Assembly (NCBI GenBank): GCA_020637675.1
Contig: JACKKD010000001.1
Coordinates: 992,001 to 1,056,000, forward strand
Direction of reading: 5' to 3'
DNA from: Paracoccaceae bacterium
GTDB taxonomy: Bacteria; Pseudomonadota; Alphaproteobacteria; Rhodobacterales; Rhodobacteraceae
Length of the DNA: 64,000 nt
Shown here: positions 56,980-64,000 of the stretch, piece by piece
Numbering within the stretch: position 1 is the stretch's first letter
Layout of the letters: the number at the start of each line of letters is the position of its first letter
The notes under the pieces: model-generated
What the model was told of the DNA's origin: nothing
What the model saw: only the letters and a program-made list of their open reading frames with translations
Database searches by the model: none
Program-made: the position numbers and the translations under genes

Positions 56980-59655
56980 ATGCTGTCCTGGTCGGCGACG
57001 GCAGTCATGTTCGGGAACGGAGGCACCCTTCCCCTTGCCATAACCGGGCTGGAAAGCTCGGTCGAGAACGGTCGCACCCATCTTTCTGCGGTTTCGGCAA
57101 ACGGCGGGGCGATCCTTCGTTTCGAGATCGGGGCGGGTGGCACACTCGTTTCCCAAGGCTCCGTGCCGCTGCCCATGGGGCAGATCGTCGCCGAGGGACT
57201 GGTGGAGGTCGAAGTCGGCGGAACGTCCTACTTCGCTGCGCTCGCGCCGCTTACGTCCGCCATGCCGGACCTGACCCTTCTCGATCCGGCGGGTACTGGC
57301 AGCCTCGTGCTCGCCGATGCCGGCATGCGGATCACCTCGGTCGCGACGGCCGATTTCGGCGGGACAAGCTTCCTGTTCGTCGCCCATGCCGATGGCGGCG
57401 CAGTCGATACCTATGTCCGCACCGACTCCGGCGAGTTCGCCATCGCCGTCCGCACCGCCGCGGCGACCGGCGGCGGGACGTATCCCGGCACGCTTGTGGT
57501 GGCGTGGGCGGGCGGCACGCCCTACGTCATCACCACCTCGGCGGCAGACGACGCCATTCGGTCGAACCGGATCCAGGCGGACGGAACGCTCGCCGAGATC
57601 GACCGCGACGGCGCGCCGAGCGGGCTTGGAATTGATGCCCCATCCGCGACCTGCTGGACCACGCTTGACGGTGACACCTACATCTTGCAGGCGGGTGCCG
57701 GCAGTTCCTCGCTGAGTGTGCTCAGGCTCGAGACGGACGGGCGGCTCACGCCGACCGACCACATCGTGGACAACCTCGCCACCAGGTTCCAGTCGGTCAC
57801 GGCCCTCGCCACAGTCGAGGACGGAACACGCCGCTACGCGATCGCCGGCGGTGCCGACGGCGGACTAAGTGTCTTTGCCCTCCTGCCCGGAGGGCGTCTC
57901 TATCACCTCGGGGCGATCGCCGACACCGCGTCCTTGACCCTCGCCGCAGTGAGCGTGGTCGCGGCCGCAATGTCCGGAGGCCAGATCCAGGTTTTCGCTG
58001 CAGGCGGCCGCGAGGCCGGCTTTACCCACCTCAGCATGGCGCCCGGGATCACCGGCAGCATCGTCGGCGGCACGGCTGCCGGTGAGACGGTCTCGGGCAC
58101 CTCCGGCTCCGACATCCTTCGCGACGGTGCCGGCTCGGACGTGCTGATCGGCGGGGCCGGGGCCGATGTCTTCGTCCTCGACTACGACGGTTCGGCCGAC
58201 ACGATCGCGGATTTCGACCCCACGATGGACCTGCTCGACCTCTCCGGCTGGACGCTGTTGCGCAGCGCCGACCAGCTTGACGTCACTCCGACGAACTCCG
58301 GCGCCATGATCGGCTATCGCGGCGAGGTCCTGCATGTCCGCTCCACGCAGGGCAGCCCGCTCACCGCCGCCGACTTCGCCCGCATCGGCGTGACCAACCT
58401 CGACCGGATCCTCTCCGGATTCGTCGATGGTGCAGAAGTGGAGGGGACCGCCTCTGGAGATCGTCTGACTGGCACGGGGGCGAAGGACAGGCTCGTCGGT
58501 TACGACGGAAACGACACGCTCGACGGCGCCGGCGGGGCCGACACGCTCGTCGGCGGCACCGGACTCGACTGCGCGGATTTCTCCTGGGCCACGACTCCCT
58601 TGACGGTCAATCTCGCCGACCCCACCCTCAATGCCGGCGAGGCTCTCGACGTCATATTCGAAAGTGTCGAGGGAGTGTTCGCCGGCAGCGGCGACGACAG
58701 CGTGACGGGGAACGCGGCGAACAACGACCTGCGCGGCGGGGGCGGCAACGACAGCCTGCTGGGCGGGTCCGGCAACGACACTCTGAACGGCGGGTCGGGG
58801 GGCGACGTGCTGGACGGGGGCAGCGGAACCGACACGGTATCCTACGAGGGCTCGACCGGGTCGCTGCGGGTCGACCTGATGTTTGCCGGCATCAACACCA
58901 ACGTGGCGGCCGGCGACAGCTATGTCTCGATCGAGAACCTGATCGGCAGCCAGGGCTTCGACAACCTGCGCGGCACGACCGGCGCCAACCGGATCGAGGG
59001 CATGGCGAACGTGGACTACGTCTTCGGCCGCGCCGGCAACGACACGCTGGTGGGCGGTGTCGGCGACGACGTGCTCTTCGGCGGGGTGGGGGCAGATGTG
59101 CTCGACGGCGGGGCCAACCGCGACCGGGCGCAGTATTCCGAGAGCCTGGCCGCACTCCTCGTCGACCTGATGAACCCCGGCCTCAATACCGGCGAGGCGG
59201 CGGGCGACAGCTACGTCTCGATCGAGGACCTGGCGGGAAGCCGGTTCGACGACACGCTCTCCGGCGATCTCGGCGACAACCGGCTCTTCGGGCGCGAGGG
59301 CGCCGACCGGCTCTACGGCCGCGCCGGCAACGACTATCTCAACGGCGGCGCCAACAACGACCGGCTCGACGGCGGCCTCGGCGACGACACGCTGCGGGGC
59401 GGGCAGAACGCCGATACCTTCGTCTTCGACGCCGGCGCCGACCGGGTGGAGGATTTCACCGCCGTCCAGAACGACCGCATCGCGATCGACAAGGCGCTCA
59501 TCGGCGGCAGCGTGCTGACCGGGGCCGAGATCGTCGCCAGCTACGCCTCGGTCATCGGCGGCATGGTCGTCTTCGACTTCGGCTCGGGCAATACCCTCAC
59601 CCTCGAAACCCTCGCCTCCACCGCAGGCCTCGACGCATACGTCTTCGCGTTCTGA
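56980..59655 (+). CDS. RTX-type calcium-binding secreted protein
   Basis: An 891-residue protein, from the ATG at 56980 (GGGGGG about 5 bases upstream). Residues ~1-355 are beta-rich, with propeller-like repeats each containing a T/S-rich strand and a YxxT/V end (for example GGTSYFAALAPLTS, GGTSFLFVAHADGG, GGTPYVITTSAADD). From ~360 come RTX nonapeptides (GGxGxDxLxGG), one early block ending in a DTIADFDPTMDLLDLSGW motif and a large block (~484-820) including tandem 97-residue units. The C-terminus (Gly-rich strand then LETLASTAGLDAYVFAF) is a type I secretion signal: no N-terminal signal peptide exists. Type I export genes are not in the window. The frame is open upstream to 56818; the longer start lacks a good ribosome-binding site. 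Confidence 0.85.
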   Translation: MLSWSATAVMFGNGGTLPLAITGLESSVENGRTHLSAVSANGGAILRFEIGAGGTLVSQGSVPLPMGQIVAEGLVEVEVGGTSYFAALAPLTSAMPDLTLLDPAGTGSLVLADAGMRITSVATADFGGTSFLFVAHADGGAVDTYVRTDSGEFAIAVRTAAATGGGTYPGTLVVAWAGGTPYVITTSAADDAIRSNRIQADGTLAEIDRDGAPSGLGIDAPSATCWTTLDGDTYILQAGAGSSSLSVLRLETDGRLTPTDHIVDNLATRFQSVTALATVEDGTRRYAIAGGADGGLSVFALLPGGRLYHLGAIADTASLTLAAVSVVAAAMSGGQIQVFAAGGREAGFTHLSMAPGITGSIVGGTAAGETVSGTSGSDILRDGAGSDVLIGGAGADVFVLDYDGSADTIADFDPTMDLLDLSGWTLLRSADQLDVTPTNSGAMIGYRGEVLHVRSTQGSPLTAADFARIGVTNLDRILSGFVDGAEVEGTASGDRLTGTGAKDRLVGYDGNDTLDGAGGADTLVGGTGLDCADFSWATTPLTVNLADPTLNAGEALDVIFESVEGVFAGSGDDSVTGNAANNDLRGGGGNDSLLGGSGNDTLNGGSGGDVLDGGSGTDTVSYEGSTGSLRVDLMFAGINTNVAAGDSYVSIENLIGSQGFDNLRGTTGANRIEGMANVDYVFGRAGNDTLVGGVGDDVLFGGVGADVLDGGANRDRAQYSESLAALLVDLMNPGLNTGEAAGDSYVSIEDLAGSRFDDTLSGDLGDNRLFGREGADRLYGRAGNDYLNGGANNDRLDGGLGDDTLRGGQNADTFVFDAGADRVEDFTAVQNDRIAIDKALIGGSVLTGAEIVASYASVIGGMVVFDFGSGNTLTLETLASTAGLDAYVFAF
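58804..59385 (+). repeat. Two tandem 291-base (97-residue) RTX units
   Basis: Two imperfect copies in register (58804-59094 and 59095-59385), each DVLDGG...LRVDLM/LLVDLM...N(T)..AAGDSYVSIEDL/ENL..(D)TL/NLRG...GRAGNDxLxGG. The strongest identity is in AAGDSYVSIE. An older, more diverged copy precedes them (PLTVNLADPTLNAGEA). Such intragenic repeats in calcium-binding exported proteins can change number by recombination. Confidence 0.75.
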
Positions 59656-59723
59656 GAGGGCAGGGTCAGACCGGGATTCCCAGGCGTCCGAGCAGCCTGT
59701 CGTCAAGCGTCGCGAATGCCTCC
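59495..59723 (+). repeat. Long inverted repeat, left copy
   Basis: These 229 bases equal the reverse complement of 63772-64000; I compared them base by base and found no difference. The block spans the last 53 codons of the RTX gene and the last 18 codons plus stop of a sulfotransferase frame on the minus strand. Identity stops at 59723/63772. The left limit is set only by the window end, so the repeat may be longer. Confidence 0.95.
59666..59723 (-). pseudogene. Remnant of a sulfotransferase gene (last 18 codons)
   Basis: On the minus strand this encodes EAFATLDDRLLGRLGIPV and a stop, the exact C-terminus of the sulfotransferase at 63077-63829. The frame upstream (to 59899) shows no further resemblance, so only the 3' tail is present. 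It looks like a by-product of the inverted duplication. It would supply an intact C-terminus if the segment between the repeats inverted. Confidence 0.85.
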
Positions 59724-59859
59724 CCGTGCCGTGGGGCGGCATTTTTGGCTCGGACGGTGGACACCATGGCGGGCCGTTTGTAAAAGCCTTGGCAACCGGC
59801 ATACCGCGGCGTCGTCCCTGGTGCGGCCGGCCAATCTTTAATGGCTCCGAGAACTTGTA

Positions 59860-62352
59860 ATGTCATCACGGTTGCGGAACCTGTTTCGCCAATACGCAAA
59901 TCGCCACGCGCGCCTGGAACTTGGCGCGTTTCCCCTTCTCGATGGGGCTGGACAGGTGGCCGGTCATGTCGACAGGATTTGTCTTGCCGGAGGGTTGATC
60001 GAGGTCAGCGGCTGGTCGAAATGCAAGGCCATCTCGTTGATCTGCGACGGGTTCCGGTCCGAAACCTATCCCAACATCCCGCGCGAGGATGTCGCCGTAA
60101 AGCATGCCGACATGGTGGCCGACCAGCGCGTGGGGTTCGCCGTTTCCGTGCCCAGCGGCCGCGGCGCGTGCATGCTGATCTGCCACGATGGCCCGGACCG
60201 GGTCGTACACATCCTGCCGCGGCCGGGACTGCTCACTCTGCGGCTGGCACAGGTCCGCCTCGCCCCGGGCCTGCTCGTGAGTCTTGTAGCGAGCGTCCCC
60301 GACTACCTGAAATGGTCGCTGCTCGGCGACTACGCCGCGAGGACTTCCTATCGAAACCGGCTCGGTCTCGACCTGCTGCCGCTGAACGCGGTGCTCGATC
60401 CCAGGATATTCGCCCCCCCCGGCCCGATAGAAGAAGAGGCGCGCAGCGAGGAAATCACCATTGTCCTGCCCGTCTACAACGCGCTCGATCTCCTGACCGA
60501 GGCTCTGGCGCGCATCGTCGCCCATACCGACGTGCCCTGGAGGCTCATCGCAATCGAGGACTGCTCCACCGATCCCGCGGTACGGCCCTTCCTGCGCGAC
60601 TGGCTGGCGCGCCAGGACAGGACTGTCGCGGACCGGGTGGAAATCCTTGAGAATGAGTGCAATCGCGGCTTCGTCGCGAGCGTGAACCGCGCGCTGGAAC
60701 GGGCCGTCCCGCTCGGAAATCACGTCGTTCTGCTCAATTCAGACGCGCTGGTGCCGCCACGCTGGGCCTCGCGACTGGTTCGGCCGGTGCTGACCCATGA
60801 CTCGGTGGCATCCGTCACACCGATGTCGAACGACGCCGAGATCCTGTCGGTTCCGACGATCTGCCAACGCGCCGTTCTTGCGCCCGGCGAGGCGGAGGAG
60901 ATCGACCGGACGGCGGCCACCTTCCACCCGGACGCCTGCCTCGCCGAACTGCCGACGGGGGTGGGCTTCTGCATGCTGTTGAACATCGACTACCTCCGTC
61001 GGGTTCCGTCCCTCGACGCGGCCTTCGGCCGCGGCTACGGCGAGGAGGTCGACTGGTGCCAGAAGATCCGCGCGCTGGGCGGGCGGAACATCGGACATGG
61101 CGGCCTTTTCGTCGAGCACCGTGGCGGAACCTCTTTCGGGAGTGTCGAGAAGCTGAAGCTCGTGCAGGCGCACAATGCGATCATCAGCACGCGCTATCCC
61201 GGCTATGACGCCGAGGTCCAGAACTTCATCCGCTACGACCCGCTCAGGACCCCCCGGCTCGCTCTGGCGATTGCCTGGGCAGGTGCCCGGGCGCGGAAGC
61301 CAGTTCCCGTCTATCTGGCGCATAGCCTCGGCGGAGGCGCCGAGGACTACCTGAAGCACCGCCTTCAGCGCGACATCGAAGCCACTGGCGCCGCCGTCGT
61401 CCTGCGGGTGGGCGGCGGTTTGCGCTGGCGCGTGGAATGCCATTCTGCACACGGGGTCGTCGCCGGCTCGATCGCCGACTTCACGCTGGTGCAGAAGATC
61501 CTCGATCCCCTGACGACCCGTCGGGTGATCTACTCCTGTGGCGTCGGCGACACCGACCCGGTGACCCTGCCGGGCCATCTTCTTGAGCTTGTGCGCGACG
61601 GAGACGTGCTGGAGGTTCTGGTGCACGATTTCTTCATGGTCAGCCCGTCCTACAACCTACTGAACGGGGAGGGGATCTTTGCCGGAGTGCCGTCACCTGG
61701 CGGAAGTGACCGCGCGCACCGTGCTGTCAGGCCCGATGGCAAAACCGTGACCCTCGCCACCTGGCGTGAGGAATGGGGGCGACTCATGTCGGCCGCCACC
61801 CGGATCACGGTGTTCTCGAACGACAGCAGAATGCATTTTCTGGCGGCATATCCGGATTGCGCGAGTCGGATCGACATGGTGCCGCACGGGCTTCCCCACC
61901 GGATTCCGCAGGTTGCGCCGACGGAGGCAAGGCCGCCGGTCATCGGCGTCCTGGGCAACATTGGACCGGCGAAGGGCGCCGCGGTCGTGGAGCGGCTCAG
62001 CCACGCGCTCGAAACCTCGCGGAGCGCGAGCCTGGTTCTCATTGGCAATATCGCGCCGGGCTACAGCCTAGCACCTGCGACGACCGTACACGGCGCATAT
62101 GCGCCGGCCGAGATCGCCAGTCTGGCGGTGCGCTACCGCATCTCGGCCTGGTTCATTCCCTCGATCTGGCCGGAGACCTTCTCCTTTACGACGCACGAAG
62201 CGTTGGCGACCGGTCTGCCGGTTGCCTGCTTCGATCTCGGGGCCCAGGCCGAAGCGGTGGGTAAATCCGCAACCGGACGCCTGATCCCTCTCGACCATGC
62301 GTCCGGGGCAGTGGAACGGATTGTCGCCGAAATCCTGGGGGTGCCGGCTTGA
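59860..62352 (+). CDS. Two-domain glycosyltransferase (GT2 + GT4-like)
   Basis: An 830-residue cytoplasmic enzyme. After a ~190-residue N-terminal region of unknown fold, a GT2 (GT-A) domain covers ~198-440: TIVLPVYNALDLLTEAL, IEDCSTDP, ENECNRGFVASVNRAL, LLNSDALVPPRWASRL (metal-binding Asp) and GEEVDWCQKIRALGGRN. A second, GT4 (GT-B)-like domain follows to the C-terminus: VIGVLGNIGPAKGAAVVERL, LVLIGNIAPGY and IPSIWPETFSFTTHEALATGLP (the E-x7-E nucleotide-sugar block). It would add at least two sugars to a surface glycan or protein. The ATG at 59860 has only a weak ribosome-binding site. The stop overlaps the next start (TTGA). Confidence 0.85.
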   Translation: MSSRLRNLFRQYANRHARLELGAFPLLDGAGQVAGHVDRICLAGGLIEVSGWSKCKAISLICDGFRSETYPNIPREDVAVKHADMVADQRVGFAVSVPSGRGACMLICHDGPDRVVHILPRPGLLTLRLAQVRLAPGLLVSLVASVPDYLKWSLLGDYAARTSYRNRLGLDLLPLNAVLDPRIFAPPGPIEEEARSEEITIVLPVYNALDLLTEALARIVAHTDVPWRLIAIEDCSTDPAVRPFLRDWLARQDRTVADRVEILENECNRGFVASVNRALERAVPLGNHVVLLNSDALVPPRWASRLVRPVLTHDSVASVTPMSNDAEILSVPTICQRAVLAPGEAEEIDRTAATFHPDACLAELPTGVGFCMLLNIDYLRRVPSLDAAFGRGYGEEVDWCQKIRALGGRNIGHGGLFVEHRGGTSFGSVEKLKLVQAHNAIISTRYPGYDAEVQNFIRYDPLRTPRLALAIAWAGARARKPVPVYLAHSLGGGAEDYLKHRLQRDIEATGAAVVLRVGGGLRWRVECHSAHGVVAGSIADFTLVQKILDPLTTRRVIYSCGVGDTDPVTLPGHLLELVRDGDVLEVLVHDFFMVSPSYNLLNGEGIFAGVPSPGGSDRAHRAVRPDGKTVTLATWREEWGRLMSAATRITVFSNDSRMHFLAAYPDCASRIDMVPHGLPHRIPQVAPTEARPPVIGVLGNIGPAKGAAVVERLSHALETSRSASLVLIGNIAPGYSLAPATTVHGAYAPAEIASLAVRYRISAWFIPSIWPETFSFTTHEALATGLPVACFDLGAQAEAVGKSATGRLIPLDHASGAVERIVAEILGVPA

Positions 62353-63077
62353 GCAACATCACGATCCCGATCCGGTCCCTCGCCGAGTCCGGCGTCGAGG
62401 TGCTGCGGCGCGATGCGACCGGGTCTGTCAGCCTTCCGCGCAACAGTCGGATCGAGGCGCCTTCGAGCCTCAAGTGGACGACCTACGAACACTCGTTGAG
62501 CCTCGGGGCCTTTTCCTATCAGGTGTCGGGATATTGCTTCGCGGCACGGATCGGTCGCTATTGCTCGTTCGGCGAACAGGTGCAGATCGGGCGCCAGAAC
62601 CATCCGCTGACCTGGGCATCGACAAGCCCCGCCTTCTACCTCTTCGAAGGGCTCTTCGATGTCGGCACCGGCTTCAACGGCGCCGAGGAGTTCGGCCGCT
62701 ACCGGTTCGAGCATTCCGAGCCGCCGACGCGGGTGAAGATCACGACGATCGGCAACGATGTCTGGATCGGTCACGGCGCCTTCCTCTGCCCGGGCGTGAC
62801 CGTTGGCGACGGCGCGATCATCGCCGCCCATGCCGTGGTGACCAAGGACGTGCCGCCCTATTCGGTGGTGGCGGGCAACCCCGCGGTCATCAAGCGATAC
62901 CGTATCCCGCCAATGCTCCTTTCGCCGATGCTGCGCTGCAAGTGGTGGCGCTTCGCGCCATGGCAGCTTGCGCATCTCGACGTGACCAACCCCGAACGCT
63001 TTGTGGCCGGGGTGTTCGAGATGCGCGACGAACCGGAGTTCAATCCCTCCGTCATCGACCTCAAGGATTATGGCTAG
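62349..63077 (+). CDS. CatB-like hexapeptide O-acetyltransferase
   Basis: A 242-residue left-handed beta-helix acetyltransferase. Hexapeptide repeats run ~55-185, with the CatB/xenobiotic-acetyltransferase pattern GRYCSFGEQVQIGRQNHPLTW (catalytic-type His), TTIGNDVWIGHGAFLCPGVTVGDGAIIAAHAVV and the closing DVPPYSVVAGNPAVIKRYR. It transfers acetyl from acetyl-CoA to a sugar hydroxyl. The TTG start overlaps the glycosyltransferase stop; the next gene's GTG overlaps its TAG, so three genes are translationally coupled. Confidence 0.85.
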   Translation: MSNITIPIRSLAESGVEVLRRDATGSVSLPRNSRIEAPSSLKWTTYEHSLSLGAFSYQVSGYCFAARIGRYCSFGEQVQIGRQNHPLTWASTSPAFYLFEGLFDVGTGFNGAEEFGRYRFEHSEPPTRVKITTIGNDVWIGHGAFLCPGVTVGDGAIIAAHAVVTKDVPPYSVVAGNPAVIKRYRIPPMLLSPMLRCKWWRFAPWQLAHLDVTNPERFVAGVFEMRDEPEFNPSVIDLKDYG

Positions 63078-63829
63078 TGACGGTTCTCGTCTTCCTCCAC
63101 ATTCCCAAGACCGCGGGCCAGACCGTGCACAATGCCCTGACCCGGGCGGTCGGCCAGCGCAATGTCTCACCCGTCCGTGTCCACACGCAGGCCTCCAGCG
63201 AGGATCAGTTTCCTCCGGGCTACCGGCTCTACTCAGGCCATCTCGACTGGACGGCGCTCGAAGGACTGCCCCCGGACCGCTTCGTCTTTTCCGTACTGCG
63301 CGAGCCCCGTGAACGCATCGCCTCCTTCTATTTCTACGTCCGAAAGGAGGCTGCCGCGCTGAGTGAGGAAGACCTCGCGCGACCCGAGAACGTGGGCAAG
63401 TACCGCGCATTGCACTGGACGGCGGAGGAGTATTTCTTCGGCGGCGATCCGCCCTGGCAGCAGTTTGTCCGAGACCACTACGACAACTTTTACTGCAGCT
63501 ACTTTGCCACCCGGAAGATGCGCGGTCTGGCCGAGGTTTCGGGGTTGCCGGATGAAGAGAGAATTCGACGCGCGGTCGCCGGGACTGCTGCGCTGGACGC
63601 CCTTTACTCGACCGTCGGGCTGGCGCGGCTGGAGGCCGATGTTGCGCGGATCTTGGGCAAGTCGGTTCCGATTGCCTGCGAACGCGTGAACCGCGGCCCG
63701 CTGGACCCTGGTCTTTCCCGCTGGCGGGAACTGCTCGGGCGACTTGGAGGCCACGGTTCTACCGAAAGGCTGGAGGCATTCGCGACGCTTGACGACAGGC
63801 TGCTCGGACGCCTGGGAATCCCGGTCTGA
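63077..63829 (+). CDS. Sulfotransferase-family protein
   Basis: A 250-residue PAPS-dependent sulfotransferase of the family-2 (heparan-sulfate-2-sulfotransferase-like) type. The 5'-phosphosulfate loop is LHIPKTAGQTVHNAL (~7-21); the 3'-phosphate motif is FVFSVLREPRERIASFYFYV (~70-89). A third block (HYDNFYCSYFATRKM) follows. It would sulfate the sugar made or acetylated by the preceding genes; PAPS comes from CysDNC. The GTG start overlaps the previous TAG. The last 18 codons lie in the long inverted repeat shared with the RTX locus. Confidence 0.85.
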   Translation: MTVLVFLHIPKTAGQTVHNALTRAVGQRNVSPVRVHTQASSEDQFPPGYRLYSGHLDWTALEGLPPDRFVFSVLREPRERIASFYFYVRKEAAALSEEDLARPENVGKYRALHWTAEEYFFGGDPPWQQFVRDHYDNFYCSYFATRKMRGLAEVSGLPDEERIRRAVAGTAALDALYSTVGLARLEADVARILGKSVPIACERVNRGPLDPGLSRWRELLGRLGGHGSTERLEAFATLDDRLLGRLGIPV

Positions 63830-64000
63830 CCCTGCCCTCTCAGAACGCGAAGACGTATGCGTCGAGGCCTGCGGTGGAGGCGAGGGTTTCGAGGGTGAGG
63901 GTATTGCCCGAGCCGAAGTCGAAGACGACCATGCCGCCGATGACCGAGGCGTAGCTGGCGACGATCTCGGCCCCGGTCAGCACGCTGCCGCCGATGAGCG
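63772..64000 (-). repeat. Long inverted repeat, right copy (runs off the window)
   Basis: Reverse complement of 59495-59723 with no mismatch found by eye across 229 bases. It contains the 3' ends of the sulfotransferase gene (plus strand) and of a second RTX gene (minus strand), separated by 10 bases. It continues at least to the last base of the window. Confidence 0.95.
63840..64000 (-). CDS. Second RTX protein, C-terminal end (cut by right window edge)
   Basis: The last 53 codons of a minus-strand gene whose encoded C-terminus (residues ending LETLASTAGLDAYVFAF) is identical to that of the RTX protein at 56980-59655. It therefore carries the same type I secretion signal. Whether the rest of the gene is also a copy cannot be seen. 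It is convergent with the sulfotransferase gene. Confidence 0.85.
   Translation of the reverse strand, partial: LIGGSVLTGAEIVASYASVIGGMVVFDFGSGNTLTLETLASTAGLDAYVFAF

Noticed and set aside
59495..64000. The inverted repeats as ends of an insertion sequence or composite transposon
   Set aside because: The enclosed genes are a glycosyltransferase, acetyltransferase and sulfotransferase, with no transposase or recombinase, and the repeat consists of gene ends rather than terminal repeats. No target-site duplication could be seen.
1..64000. tRNA, rRNA genes, CRISPR arrays, prophage
   Set aside because: No cloverleaf, rRNA-like conserved segment, spaced direct repeats or phage structural gene was recognised on reading.

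Overview
The window is a 64-kb piece of a GC-rich alphaproteobacterial chromosome, most likely from the Rhodobacteraceae (Rhodobacterales). The placement rests on gene content and protein style: a DUF1013/TrcR-type protein, a type-16 double aldehyde dehydrogenase, a BhcC-like 3-hydroxyaspartate aldolase, fused PuuE/OHCU-decarboxylase, fused CysN/CysC, many 4-nt ATGA gene overlaps, and frequent GTG or TTG starts. It is inferred from translated sequence without any database search. Genes are very dense and no stretch over 300 bases lacks one. I see no rRNA, tRNA, CRISPR array, phage or transposase gene.

Layout. 1-7.7 kb: the tail of an iron alcohol dehydrogenase, an exopolysaccharide pair (yjbH-yjbF) with a small secreted protein, a CAP-domain protein, UDP-glucose dehydrogenase and malonyl-CoA synthetase. 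7.7-10.8 kb: a zinc-uptake locus (zur-znuC-znuB divergent from znuA) with a candidate Zur box between. 10.9-16.2 kb: aldose epimerase, GbsR-like regulator, DUF1013 protein, RNase T2, BhcC-like aldolase and a GAPDH paralogue. 16.3-19.5 kb: LysR, DoxX, two-domain VOC dioxygenase and glutathionyl-hydroquinone reductase, which together look like a quinone/catechol detoxification unit. 19.5-21.9 kb: a small-molecule kinase coupled to a PLP enzyme. 21.9-26.8 kb: purine-ureide catabolism (nucleobase permease, allA, allE, puuE-OHCU decarboxylase, uraH). 27.4-31.5 kb: deoC, ALDH16 and a FAH-family hydrolase in one operon. 31.7-34.7 kb: a cytoplasmic papain-like protease, a DUF1185 protein and a polytopic membrane protein. 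34.8-45.3 kb: a complete Liv-type ABC transporter, then a BMP-type (nucleoside-like) ABC transporter ending in a cytosine-deaminase-type amidohydrolase. 45.4-49.4 kb: a LuxR-type regulator divergent from cysD-cysNC. 49.4-56.8 kb: a full histidine-utilisation cluster (hutIHGU, hutF, hutC), which is the deiminase route through formylglutamate. 57-64 kb: an RTX calcium-binding protein, a GT2/GT4 glycosyltransferase, an O-acetyltransferase, a sulfotransferase and the tail of a second RTX gene.

A theme is scavenging of nitrogenous and nucleic-acid-derived compounds: histidine, purine ureides, a pyrimidine/nucleoside-type transporter with deaminase, and deoxyribose-phosphate. A second theme is cell-surface material: UDP-glucuronate precursor, yjbHF, and a sulfated/acetylated glycan cassette beside RTX proteins; cysDNC makes the sulfate donor PAPS.

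The most striking structural signal is at the right end. A 229-base block (59495-59723) recurs, identical as read by eye, in inverted orientation at 63772-64000 and runs off the window. It covers the last ~53 codons of the RTX gene plus the last 18 codons of the sulfotransferase gene on the other strand. The 4-kb glycan cassette between the copies is therefore flanked by long inverted repeats placed so that inversion would keep the sulfotransferase reading frame intact.
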